DNA of 64,000 bases from Arenicola marina (lineage: Eukaryota > Annelida > Polychaeta > Arenicolidae). Both the position numbers and the translations under genes were made by a program. The notes under the pieces are model-generated. The model was given only the letters and a program-made list of their open reading frames with translations. It ran no database searches and was not told where the DNA came from. Below, piece by piece: positions 44,197 through 54,091 of this stretch. The number at the start of each line of letters is the position of its first letter. The first letter of the stretch is position 1. The DNA lies in contig OZ025260.1 of NCBI GenBank assembly GCA_964019135.1, forward strand, positions 29,940,254 to 30,004,253. The letters are read 5' to 3'.

Positions 44197-45360
44197 GAGA
44201 TGCCAAGATACAAGCACTGTAACTGCGGAATTATATGATAAAAAGATATGCACACTTGCAAATTTTGATAAACATATAAACAAGTACAGTAACTGTGGAA
44301 TTATATGATAAAAAGATATGTACACTTGCAAATTTTGATAAACATATAAACAAGTACAGTAACTGTGGAATTATACATTAAAAAGATATGTACACTTGCA
44401 AATTTTGATAAACATATAAACAAGTACAGTAAATGTGGAATTATATAATAAAAAGGTGGTTTTTACAACGTGAAAACTAATTTATACGGGGCGGTGTATT
44501 TCTCGTTCCTCCTCTCTCTAGAGGCGCCGCCAATCCTCGTGGATTTACGGTATTTGTACTGCCTTCTTAGCCAATCAGCGTCGCCTCACTTTCCTTTTCC
44601 GGTCAGCTTTCCAGCAAGGTAGACACATGTTTGATTTCTCTGGTTACAATTTTACCAATTTTATAGTCTAATTTGATTCGGGGTTTTTAACCCACCCACA
44701 ATCCCCTTTCCACGGGTGTACAGGTGTTCCACTGTAGAGGACTCGAACGTATTAGCTAGTCCCCTCTTATTTGCCTCTGATGTTTTCAGTATTTTAACTT
44801 GTTCAACGCGGTTGCCTTGTCGACTGTATATTAGTCTCTGTCAGCCCGGCTCCTTGTGGAGCTCTAGGTTTTTTTTATTATCTTTTCGAGTATGTTTAAA
44901 GCTGTATGCTGTAACATTTTTCTGTTGTACACTAACATAGTTACTGTACGCACTTTCTTTGTGTAACACTAAGATGTATTCTCATCTTACTAGGTCTTTT
45001 TTATCTACGCTTTTTATAATACATTTTGTCAGCATGCTATTGTATGGAATACATTTGTATTTATTGTTTACACTGCCATGGCCTTTTGTCCCCCACCTTT
45101 GATGGGGTTGGGCCTTTGAACGCTCATGCGTCATTTGCCCATCAATAAATTGCTGACCAATTTCACTCAACACCTGGTTTTACGTTCTTTTTCCCCCATC
45201 AAACCAGCTTCGGGTCCGATTCAGCCGCGACCGTATAAAGATATGTACACTTGCAAATTTTGATAAACATATAAACAAGTACAGTAACTGTGGAATTATA
45301 TAATAAAAATATATGTACACTTGCAAATTTTGATTAACATATAAAAAAATACGGTTTGTG
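44197..45360. repeat. 70-bp tandem array interrupted by an insertion
   Basis: Units GATAAAAAGATATG, YACACTTGCAAATTTTGAT, AAACATATAAACAAGTACAG, TAACTGTGGAATTATAT occur in about 3.5 copies up to 44455 and 1.7 copies from 45236. The same array phase resumes after the gap, so 44456-45235 was inserted into a pre-existing array. Confidence 0.9.
44456..45235. mobile_element. ~780-bp insertion, solo-LTR-like, class uncertain
   Basis: Inserted in the 70-bp array with a possible 5-bp imperfect duplication (AAAAG at 44451-44455, TAAAG at 45236-45240). It contains a CCAAT box (near 44570), T-rich stretches and CAATAAATTG near the right end, features that would suit a solo LTR, but the TG...CA ends expected of most LTRs are not evident. 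No coding capacity. Fossil; the class remains open. Confidence 0.35.
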
Positions 45361-45584
45361 CTAGTATAGCGACTAACCAAAGGAACTTTTTTTGTCCATT
45401 TTACACTTTGTTCTTTTAAACCAGGAAGTTACAGAGTGACATGAACAACGAAAGAAATAAAACTAGAAACATAACATCGTTTTTAAAATTTAAAATAAAA
45501 ACATGTTTTTTTTAAAGATTTTACTTTTACTAATATAACACAAACACAGTCACGAACATTATTATTATTATAATACGCAATATT
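45361..45584. other. AT-rich DNA
   Basis: Nothing identified. Confidence 0.4.
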
Positions 45585-45640
45585 ATTAAGGTTTGTTTCT
45601 GTGCCAAAGCTTTTTCCACGGGAATATGAGAATGAGAGTT
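45585..45640 (+). repeat. 56-bp repeat, inverted partner at 48714
   Basis: ATTAAGGTTTGTTTCTGTGC, CAAAGCTTTTTCCA, GAGAATGAGAGTT. Its reverse complement recurs at 48714-48769 with few differences. The pair could be the ends of a 3.2-kb insertion or two solo copies; no target duplication found. Confidence 0.7.
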
Positions 45641-46070
45641 ACACTTAATCAAAGTCAAACAACCCAGAAATGGGGTCACTTGCATAAACTATTGCGTTTT
45701 TCGGTAATTCTTTTAATTCAGGGCCCAGTTTTTGCGATTTATGCCGTAAATACTGGTTGTTGTTAATCTGTTCAGTAAAATACACATACATGACATACCG
45801 ACCTCTTCATCTGTGTAACAATACAATAAGAATTGTTCCTAAATATCATCTTACGGTCATATTACTCAATCAGATTTAAGCGCTCGAATACATTCTGCTT
45901 TGTTTACTCGGGCATCACGACGAGTGTCCTCACTTACCTGAGCGTGTCACGTGACAAAGGTTATTCTCGTCGGCAGCATCTGAGCCTCTTTAAGGCAGGT
46001 GACGCGACACTCAACAGCGAACGCTGCTCCGAGACAGCGTCTTTATATTGCCGACTGCCCTGGGACAGAA
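45641..46070. other. Unique DNA, no gene recognised
   Basis: Nothing identified beyond short open frames. Confidence 0.4.
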
Positions 46071-46074
46071 GGCC

Positions 46075-46425
46075 GAGGGGGTGGCGGGAGGAGGGGGGAG
46101 ACGAGCGAGGAGGGGGGGGGGGGAGGGGCGAGGAAGGGGGGAGAGGGGCGAGGAGGGGGAGGCGGAGGTGGAATGGGTGGGGGGGGGGGGGCAGAGGGGG
46201 AATAGGAGGGGGCAGGGAGAGGGTGGAGGTGGAATGGGAGGGTGAGGTGGAATGGGAGGGGGAGGGGAAATCGGAGGGAGAGGGGTCAGGTGGAATATGA
46301 GGGGGAGGGGTGAGGTGAAATATGAGGGGGCTGAGTTGGAATGAAGGGGGAGGGCGGAGGGGGAGAGAGGGAGGAGAAAAGGAGGGGGGAGGGCGGAGGG
46401 AGTGGAGGGTGGGGGGCACGGTGAG
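46075..46425. repeat. Purine/G-rich low-complexity tract
   Basis: About 350 bases almost only G and A on the plus strand, with a loose GAGGTGGAATGGGAGGG repeat around 46160-46350. Many runs of three or more G give strong G-quadruplex potential. Proline-rich minus frames are an artefact of composition. Confidence 0.9.
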
Positions 46426-46559
46426 ATCCGTGACGCTGTCGTCGCGCGTCGCCCCCAGCCATTAGACAACCCAAGAGAGGCCTGCTCTCAGAAGGTCCCC
46501 CGCAGACCCCGTAGTCCGTGCCCCCCTCCCCCCCCCCCACCCCAACCACCACCACCATC

Positions 46560-46700
46560 TTTGGCTGGCATCCTCCAGGCGACCCTCCTGGTATCGGGAA
46601 GGGACCCCGGATCGCATGCATTATGTGCCCCCTAGGCTCGCATCATCCAAGAACACTCTCCTGGTATCGGGAAGTGACCCCGGATCACATCACAGCAGGT
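46560..46700. repeat. ~65-bp duplication (CCTGGTATCGGGAAG)
   Basis: Two copies of CATCCTCCAGGCGACCCTCC or CATCATCCAAGAACACTCTC followed by TGGTATCGGGAAGKGACCCC and GGATC. Head to tail. Confidence 0.75.
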
Positions 46701-47023
46701 GCTTCAAAGGAGTCTCTCTTCAGCTGCAAAGGTCACTTAATTGGAGCTCACGTAAGACTCACGCCTGCCATTTAATACAATAATCCATTTCGTGGCTCAA
46801 ATATAATAGATGGACCGAAATGTCATTCAATTCACCCCTCACCCACCCCCCCCACCCCGACCACCACCATCATATAACACCCTCTTGCACCCATTAACCC
46901 CTTTTACTCTTCGCCCTAGCCATCTCTACCCCATGTTGATTGCATTCCCAGGAAATGGACCCGGCGGGTACATTACGTGAACTCTGGTCTCTTTTCGATG
47001 CAATTAGTAAACATTTTCATGTT
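46701..47023. other. Unique DNA
   Basis: C-rich stretch near 46838-46868; no gene recognised. Confidence 0.4.
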
Positions 47024-47027
47024 ATAG

Positions 47028-47367
47028 CTATGAGGCGCCAAGTGTTACCCTCGAAATGAAACGCATGTCTCTCTGTATAATTCAGTGTTTAAAGACGGAA
47101 GCCCCGATTTTCGCGCTTTGTTAGTTCGTTGTTCCGTGTTGTAGCTATCACCGGAAATAATTAATTGGGTCAATACGAAAGTTGCATTTCGTCGACGAAA
47201 GTTATATTTCGTCGACGAAGGTTATATTTCGTCGACGTAATTTATATTTCGTCAACGTACTTACCATTTCGTCGACGTAATTGTATTTCGTCGACGTAAT
47301 TGTATTTTGTCGACGAAAGTTGCATTTCGTTGACGAAATGAAGAGGGTAACACTTGGCGCCCCATAG
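47028..47367. mobile_element. MITE with GTCGAC palindrome array, 340 bp
   Basis: Inverted ends CTATGAGGCGCCAAGTGTTA then CCCTC (left) and the complement of CTATGGGGCGCCAAGTGTTA then CCCTC (right), about 24 of 25 alike. Flanks show a 4-bp direct repeat ATAG (47024-47027 and 47368-47371). The right half (47180-47335) is eight units of ~20 bp, each centred on the palindrome TTTCGTCGACGAAA or close variants, four alternating with TATATTTCG or TTGTATTTCG. No coding. The superfamily is not assigned. Confidence 0.75.
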
Positions 47368-47371
47368 ATAG

Positions 47372-48713
47372 CTCTGTGTCGGCATTGACTCGTGGTTGCA
47401 CTTTCTTTTACAACCAAGGGACAATAGACCGCTCTATACACCGACCCTAAGCCACGCCCATGCTTGAGTTCTTATTCCTAAAGCGTGGGTAATAAATTGA
47501 CAATCATAGCTGATGGTAGGTACAAGTGAGAAGTACTCATATCTGAAACTGACAAGAAAGTGACATGCTGCTTTGTTTGTCCGACTTGTTTGTCTGACAT
47601 AACGCACGTAGAAGACCTTTTTTCAACACATGATTGGGCAAAAGCAATAGCGACGTCAGCGAATTATTGACAGCCTGGATCGGTCTATTCTGTGAGACCG
47701 TCTAATGTTAAAACGAGCAGTGTCTGTGAATACTGTCGCGTATAGACAGGTGGAACTAGTATACACGTACCTTCATTCAAACGGTTTCGCGTATTAATAG
47801 ATGAACATAATTGTCCATGGATAATATTCGTGTATTGCACGTTGACACATTTATCGATGATGTTGAGAACATTCTGGTACAACACATTACACACACCAGC
47901 GCACTGTCATTAATTTCCATGGTTGGGTTATTATTTTAACAGTGACGGAGCTATAATGGCCCGCTCGGCAATGAGGCTACGACACGTTCCGAGAAAAAGA
48001 CTTCATGTTCAGCAACACAGTGCGCGGCAGAGGTTCTTACAGGCAAACACGACTCGAGGAAAGAGAAAAAAAGTGTATATAAAGCATAGCAAGCGACCAT
48101 TTTTTCGTTTCCTTTTCCGTCCTGTTTCTTCGTCTGTAGTTGCGTCTCATTGCTAAGAGACCAACTTCTTCTTGAAAGCCTTACTTTTCGCATCAAGTAA
48201 CGTAGATGCAGGCTCCGATTTAATTGCCAAATCTAGGGAAGCCACGGGTTCACTTAAATAAACCGAGGAATTGGTATTTGTGTGAAAGGAGTTTACCAGT
48301 ATGTGTTCGATGTTTTGAAATCATAATATCTGGAAAAGCGTTCTAACCTGCGATGTGTTGTAACGCAGTTTTTAACAAAAGAAATAATGTGACTGCCCGT
48401 CTCATGCGTCCAGCGCACCAGCTCTTTAAAGAGAAACCTACATTTAAAAAGGAAAAAACGGAAAAAACGTCGAACGGTCGCATCGAACTATTTCGTCATG
48501 TCTTAACGCGTCATATGGGATATTGAATTTTAGCAATAATAAAATAATATTTCCAATAGTGCCCCCGAATAAAATTAACAAGTGGGCTATTCTATTATGA
48601 TGGCATAATATATTGGGATGAATATCTTGAAAGTCCCCTTGAACCTAGCTCAGAACCCCAGGCTGTATGGGCTGAGACACAGCCAAGTCTCATTCTATAG
48701 TAAAATTTTGTCT
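47372..48713. other. Unique DNA, no gene recognised
   Basis: Only short open frames (under 85 codons); nothing recognisable. Confidence 0.45.
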
Positions 48714-48769
48714 AACTCTCATTCTCCTATTCCAATGGAAAAAGCTTTGGCACAGAAACAAACCTTAAT
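48714..48769 (-). repeat. 56-bp repeat, inverted partner of 45585
   Basis: Reverse complement of 45585-45640: AACTCTCATTCTC, TGGAAAAAGCTTTGG, CACAGAAACAAACCTTAAT. Confidence 0.7.
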
Positions 48770-49732
48770 CCTTTTTCTATTAATTCCTATCAAATAATGG
48801 AAAATCACATAAGTAAACTGTCTTGAATGGCAAACATATTCTAGTCTGTCATCAGAAATTCATATGAAAACATGTGCTTTCTTTGACCCAATCACTGGGT
48901 CCATGAACAGAAAGTAATCAATAAACCAATTAGCATGGCTTATGTGATCATGTGATGACCTTGCACATGGGCATTGATCAACTTCCTGTAATAAGAAATG
49001 GAGGCATGGCAATTATGGTTCCTTTTAAAGACAATAACAACGTTGGAAGAGTTCAAGCATCAATAATGTTGTATAAGAAAGTACTGTTAACTTATTGAAA
49101 GCTATATTTAAACAATTAAATTTGTCATATGCAGTTGCTTTTTTACTATGAAATGCAACATGGCTATGATTCTTCAAACATAGCCATGGTTTCATGGCTA
49201 CTTAAGACCTAGGAGATGGACTCTGAAGATGTCGGTAAGCGGGCTTTGCAGTGGACGAGCGCCACTAACACCACTCTCCCAACAGGCGGCGCTCGTTCCC
49301 TTTCACAATTTTCAACCCGGATCTACGGACATCAGACGGCCGGAAGGGAGGGGATGGGGGAGGGGGAGACTAAAGGCGAAGCAAGGGCAAAACTAATGGA
49401 GGACGCGGAGACGAAGGTGTAATTTGGCTTGAAGAGCTTGGGGTAAAAAAGGGCTGGGATGGGCGTTTTATTCAGTACAGAGCCCTTTCCACTGCGGATT
49501 TCAAGGCGGTCGACATCCGTCCCCATAAAAACTGCTCGCTGTCAGATTGTTGTGTGCAGCAGAAATGTTTGGAGTACTCAAATAACCAATTTGCAGATTC
49601 CGTCCGATTCCATGTTTTCTGCCACATGTGACAGAGCGCCAGAGTGCATTTATGAGGGGCTGAGGCAGAGTTTTTGCTAGACTTGTCATTAAATAGCTCA
49701 AAGGGGTATTCAGTCCGGACAGAAATGCAGTT
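48770..49732. other. Unique DNA, no gene recognised
   Basis: No coding of note; short open frames near 49216-49422 and 49332-49526 overlap on opposite strands and have no domain. Confidence 0.45.
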
Positions 49733-49746
49733 CCAAATAAGGCCAG

Positions 49747-49953
49747 GGGTCGGCGCGACAGCTCAGTGTGCTAGAGCACTCGCATTGAGTGCTCTGGCCA
49801 CCTGAGAGCCTAACGGCGCGTGGATCGATGGTTCGCGCCCTGCTGTGGCCATGTCTGTGTGGTCGCAGGATAAAGACTCGATCTTCCTTCTCCCATTGAC
49901 GCGACATGAACAAAATTGGTTACAGCGTCCTGAATAACCAACCAACCAACCAA
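49747..49953 (+). mobile_element. SINE, tRNA-derived, full length with TSD
   Basis: tRNA-like head: A box CGACAGCTCAGTGTGCTAG, B box GATGGTTCGCGCCC. A unique body follows (GTGTGGTCGCAGGATAAAGA, CTTCTCCCATTGACGCGACA, GGTTACAGCGTCCTGAATAA), ending in a (CCAA)n tail of about five units. A 14-bp direct repeat CCAAATAAGGCCAG flanks it (49733-49746 and 49954-49967). Internal pol III promoter boxes plus target duplication define a SINE; it has no coding and would rely on a partner LINE. Confidence 0.93.
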
Positions 49954-50042
49954 CCAAATAAGGCCAGACATACAATGATACGTTTCTGGAGTCCATAGTT
50001 TTATTAAATGCATACAACGCCCCTTTAACGGTCACTTACGGG

Positions 50043-50217
50043 ACTGGGTTGTATATTCAGGACGCTTTAACAAATTTTGATCATATCGGGTCAATGGGAG
50101 AAGGAAGTGAGAGAGGAGCCATGTCCCCGGGGGTAACCCTCTACTCTTTGCGAAGAAGGACATGGGATCCTTATCGTGCGACCACACAGACATGGCCACA
50201 GCAGGGTGCGAACCGTA
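50043..50217 (-). mobile_element. SINE, same family, 5'-truncated
   Basis: Minus-strand copy that starts at the B box (ACGGTTCGCACCC), then CTGCTGTGGCCATGTCTGTG and GTGGTCGCACGATAAGGATC, ending CATTGACCCGATATGATC, AAAGCGTCCTGAATATACAA. Compared with the copy at 49747 it keeps about 55 extra internal bases (around 50090-50165), so it shows the longer form of the family. It lacks the A-box half and a clear target duplication. Confidence 0.85.
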
Positions 50218-50590
50218 ATTAGTAATTATTAATGACCAAATGTTCCACCACTCCAAACATAATGCTATTATTACATTCATAGTGAATAGCCAACGATGAG
50301 AACACTATAGAGATATACTGGTCCAGTAGTCGCGGGGCTGGAAGGAGGAGGCTTACAGAGCTCCATCCAAGTGTTGGGAGAGAAGGAGGGATGAGACACA
50401 TTTATGTCTATCATGTCCCCATCCCCGCCCAAGTCCGTGATTCTCCGCTTTGACGGCGACTCCAGTCATCGCCTCACCGCAAAGCCACTTTTCTTGTCGA
50501 TTTCAGTACCGTAAAAAGAATCTGTGAATTCGTTTACCGCAAATGATTATTGGGCTATATTGCAGGAGCAAAAATGTCAAAACAATGCAG
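50218..50590. other. Unique DNA, no gene recognised
   Basis: Nothing identified. Confidence 0.4.
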
Positions 50591-50594
50591 CTTT

Positions 50595-53418
50595 TATCAC
50601 TTGTACTTCAAATATGAAATATTCGTACGCAACCAGAACTTGATGCATTTTGTTTCATGTAGATAGTACTAAGTGGCGTTCGTCCGGATTCTCCCAAGAC
50701 GGCACAAGATGGAGTTTGGGGAGGCAAACGCAAGTACCTTTTACAGAACTGAACATGCAAAGTCTCTATATCGCTTTGATACTCGAAGCCCCATATTTCA
50801 CTACCGCATAGAATAATAGGAAGGACAATTTTATCGAATAAATCGAAGCAGATATTTGGAGGAATGAAACCACACTGCGACATCACATTTCTCACCAAAA
50901 ACACACCCTTGTAACCCTGTAAGACTAGTGTCTTTAACGCCCTCGCCCAGCTTAATGTTGATGAAAAAACTATACCCAAATTACTTGTAAAATGAGACGG
51001 TTTCAACGCGCTGACCATCGATGTACCACTTCTCGTTTTGCCGCAGACGTCCGCCATTTCTAAATACAACAATTTTAGTCTTATTCATGTTAATTTTAAG
51101 TCCGTAATCTCTGCAATATTTGCCCAGTACGTCTAATTGCCTTTGCAACCTGCCAACAGTATCGTTTACTAGAGCTAGGTCACCTGCATACATTAGCACA
51201 CATAATCCAGGGTGAATTTCATCGAGGTACACGCCATAGCATATATTACTTCTAAACCGGTTTTCCAATTCATTTATATATAGTGCAAAAAGAAACGGGC
51301 TCAGCATGCATCCCTGACGGGTTCACACCTTACATTCAAAATAATCTGACAAATCTTCCTGGGTTTTTACACACGGCCTAAGAGAGGAATACATCGATCT
51401 AAGAAAAGATAACACCTTTCCGTGAATACCTTCTTTCAGCACCCTATACCAGAGCGACGAGTGGGGAATACAATCAAATGCTTTTACGAAGTCAATAAAC
51501 GCGTAGAATCTACCACCTTGTTTGCATAAATATTTTTCCGTTATAGCGTACAACGCAAATATGTGATGGACCGTGGAACGCCCTTTGCGATAAGCCGCCT
51601 GACTTTTAATTCGTTTCTGCACGTATCTGGAGTCTATTGTTTAAAAGTTTTGTAAATATTTTACCCAAGACGTGATAACGCTCGATAATTATTTGCATCC
51701 CTTTTGGGCCCCTTTTTATGCAGCGGTGTAATCAGTGCCTCCCCCCATGCCGTTGGAAACTCTCCAGTATTTAAAATAACATTGACTAAACGACATAAGG
51801 GTTCCTTTAGCATTTCTGCGCCGCTTTTAAACATTTCATATGCCAAACCGTCGGGACCAGGAGCTTTGCCATTTGGCAGCTGTTTAAACACATTATCAAC
51901 TTCAGCTACTTCTATATCAGCGTTCAATACATCTGGCACATTAAAAGTACAATCATTACATTCTTGGTCATGAATCCTCAACGGCTCATTAATTCCATCG
52001 TCAAACTCAACGGGGATTTCATCAACAGTAAACAGCGACTCGGAATAACGTTTCCACTCATCGTTAGTTATGGGTGGGCAAGAGTTTCTCTCTCGATTGA
52101 TGGACTGAATAAAGAGACCAAACAAATTGTTGACTGGTGGTATGTCTCCTCTAAATGGCTAAGATTCCTGTTGTTTGCCTTATACTGCTTGGAACGACAA
52201 AGATTTTTGCGCAATTTTTTTTTCTTCAGATATAATTCCTTGTCCACGTCAGATCGAGATAACCTGAACCTGTTTAGAGCATGTCACCGCTCCTTCTTTA
52301 ATGACTCGCAATCACTGTCCCACCAACTAGGCTGGTCTGTATGTCGACTTCTCACTGTTTGGCGAGAACATATGCTTTCATGTCAACCGCCGCGCGTTGC
52401 CCAAGATCGATTAACAGGCATACAGCAATGGAAACATTCTTTGCCTCAACGGCTTTATTAAACTCATCCAATGCACACAGTGATGCGGGGTTACTTTTTC
52501 CATAAAATCTGACTGTAGCTCGCTATTCCAACGGTATTTAGTAATTTTCCGAGTGCCACAACTGGATACTGCGTTATCCACTATGTAGTTGACCAGAATG
52601 GTGAAGGTTACCGGAAACTGATCAGAGTCACCCATTGAGTCGACCTTAAGATGGCTAACGTCAGAAAACCTAGCAGTTGAAATAAGTGCGTAATCAACAA
52701 CGCTTTTTCCAGTCGAGGACAGGTACGTAAATTCTCCCTCTGAGTCGTCGACGAAACGTCCATTTACAATATGTATGCAATATTTCTTACAAAGGTCTAA
52801 GATTGATGTACTAAAACGATTGATTTTACAGTCACGAGAATTCCTGGGGCGTTCAAAATCTTCCCCTCTGTACCACTCAACGTTCGGCAGGAAATCTACA
52901 TGGTCTTCTTCTATTAAAACAGGAGCCTCACCAGTCCGCTCATTTAAATCTCCTATTACAAGCAGATCTGAGTTCAAGTGCGCGCTCATGATATGTATAA
53001 GTTAATGTCCGAGGAACACGACATTACCGGATAATAATGGAGTCCGAGCGCAAAGCCCGAGGACCCATTGTTATCCGGTAATGTCGTTTTCCGAGGTCAT
53101 TAACTTATGTAAAATCCACGTCCCTATGACTCAAACACACTACATTACAGTAAAATAATGTCGTGAGAGAACAATGGAGTGACGTCACCAGTGGATTTTA
53201 CCACCTGGTATTTCGTCTTCATCACAATACGTCCACGTTTCACATAAAGCTAGGAGGTGATATTGGTTGAGATAACGTTCTATGCAACTCTCACTCAGCA
53301 GATTTTCCAATCCATGTACATTCCAAGCGACAAATCGAATGTTCTTTAGGCTACTTCTTACATCAGACACATCATTAACGGCACCTTGGACGGTTTGTGA
53401 CTCATTGCGTAAGTGCAA
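50595..53418 (-). pseudogene. LINE ORF2 (APE endonuclease + RT), degraded
   Basis: Read on the minus strand. APE endonuclease: IRFVAWNVHGL and LLALCETW near 53340-53240, then GDLNERTG near 52940 and SVVDYALIS near 52700; the catalytic SDH is SDQ here. RT: GKAPGPDGLAYEMFK near 51860, AAYRKGRST near 51590, motif A YAFIDFVKAFD near 51500, motif B LSPFLFALYINEL near 51290, motif C YAGD near 51190 in place of YADD, and the C-terminal IILCGSEIWGFE and FCKRYL near 50780. The frame is broken at five or more places (gaps near 52410, 52125, 51640, 51315, 50985) and an insertion sits at 52997-53202. 3' end at about 50595, lacking the last C-terminal part. Jockey/CR1/L2-like; clade not resolved. Both active sites altered: dead. 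Confidence 0.9.
52997..53202. mobile_element. Double-hairpin insertion inside LINE endonuclease
   Basis: It separates CDEDEIPGG from RHIMSAHLNSD-type LINE coding. 52997-53108 is a near-perfect stem: ATAAGTTAATG, CGACATTACCGGATAA and their complements around a GTCCGAGCG...CCCGAGGAC loop stem. Next to it a second stem is framed by AAAATCCAC (53111-53119) and GTGGATTTT (53191-53199). A non-coding MITE-like element; the exact target duplication is unclear. Confidence 0.65.
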
Positions 53419-53529
53419 TCAATAGGTGTCGCCGATACATGGGGATTATGGGGCAAAAGGTATGGGGCAAAACGTCTATTGAGTCAGTCCTGGGTGGAGC
53501 GGCAAGGGTTGTAGTCCACACCTTCCGGG

Positions 53530-53826
53530 GATGTCCTATCCCTCCTCCCATGAGCTGCGGACGGTGTATCCGTCAAGCTTGAAGTAAGCGTAGTCCACGG
53601 TGTCATCGCCGAGCTTGAAGACGTCATTCGGCGACTCGATGATGACCGGTCTGTCCTGGGACGCATCTTTCAGGTAGCACACGATGCGGCCGTTACGCGT
53701 CAGAGCATTACTAACCACGCCGTGTATTCTTACGTAGGTGTGCAGTCGCGCCCGGAGTGGGGTCAGGTCCTCGTTTACGTAAACTCTCGCGTAGGGATCG
53801 TTGTCTCTAAGTAATTTTTTCCCCGC
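53530..53826 (-). pseudogene. LINE ORF1 fragment, FP-like domain
   Basis: The minus-strand frame reads DPYARVYVNEDLTPLRARL, then RIHGVVSNALTRNGRIVCYL and PVIIESPNDVFKLGD before a stop. The VYxNEDLTPxRARL plus NGRIxC pattern matches the C-terminal part of baculovirus-FP-like RNA-binding ORF1 proteins carried by several APE-type LINEs. It lies just upstream of the endonuclease of the ORF2 copy at 50595-53418 on the same strand, so both belong to one element, 5'-truncated at about 53830. No zinc knuckle or coiled coil part remains. Confidence 0.65.
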
Positions 53827-53832
53827 GAAGAT

Positions 53833-54085
53833 CTGGGGCCGTATTCATAATGGCCACTTAGGCTACGCTACTAGACTTAGCGCTAAGTGGAAGATTTGTC
53901 GAGCAATTATCAGGTTCAAAATACATAAGTAGTCACCGAAGAAGTGGATTTTCTGAATTAAGAAAGTGCTAAAATTATATTGATGACGATTTCTTAATCA
54001 TGAGCACCACCACAACGAGCTGGTGAGGCTAAGACGAAAACGCACTTTTCGTGCGTAACTTACGAGGGGATTATGAATAATCATA
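53833..54085. mobile_element. Possible MITE (GGGCCGTATTCATAAT end)
   Basis: Left end GGGCCGTATTCATAATGGCC and right end ...GATTATGAATAAT share TATTCATAAT in inverted orientation. Internal CCACTTA...TAAGTGG forms a stem. GGGCCGTATTCATAA is a common end of invertebrate MITEs. The right limit merges with a poly-G run, so the boundary is approximate. Confidence 0.45.
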
Positions 54086-54091
54086 ATAATA

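Noticed and set aside
45961-46469. Proline-rich minus-strand open frames of ~150 codons
   Set aside because: Product of the purine-only plus strand; no other support.
49810-49850. Free-standing tRNA gene
   Set aside because: The A and B boxes belong to a SINE with body, CCAA tail and target duplication; no cloverleaf acceptor stem closes.
53833-54085. Autonomous piggyBac or Harbinger element
   Set aside because: Only a ~250-bp non-coding segment with weak 10-bp inverted ends.
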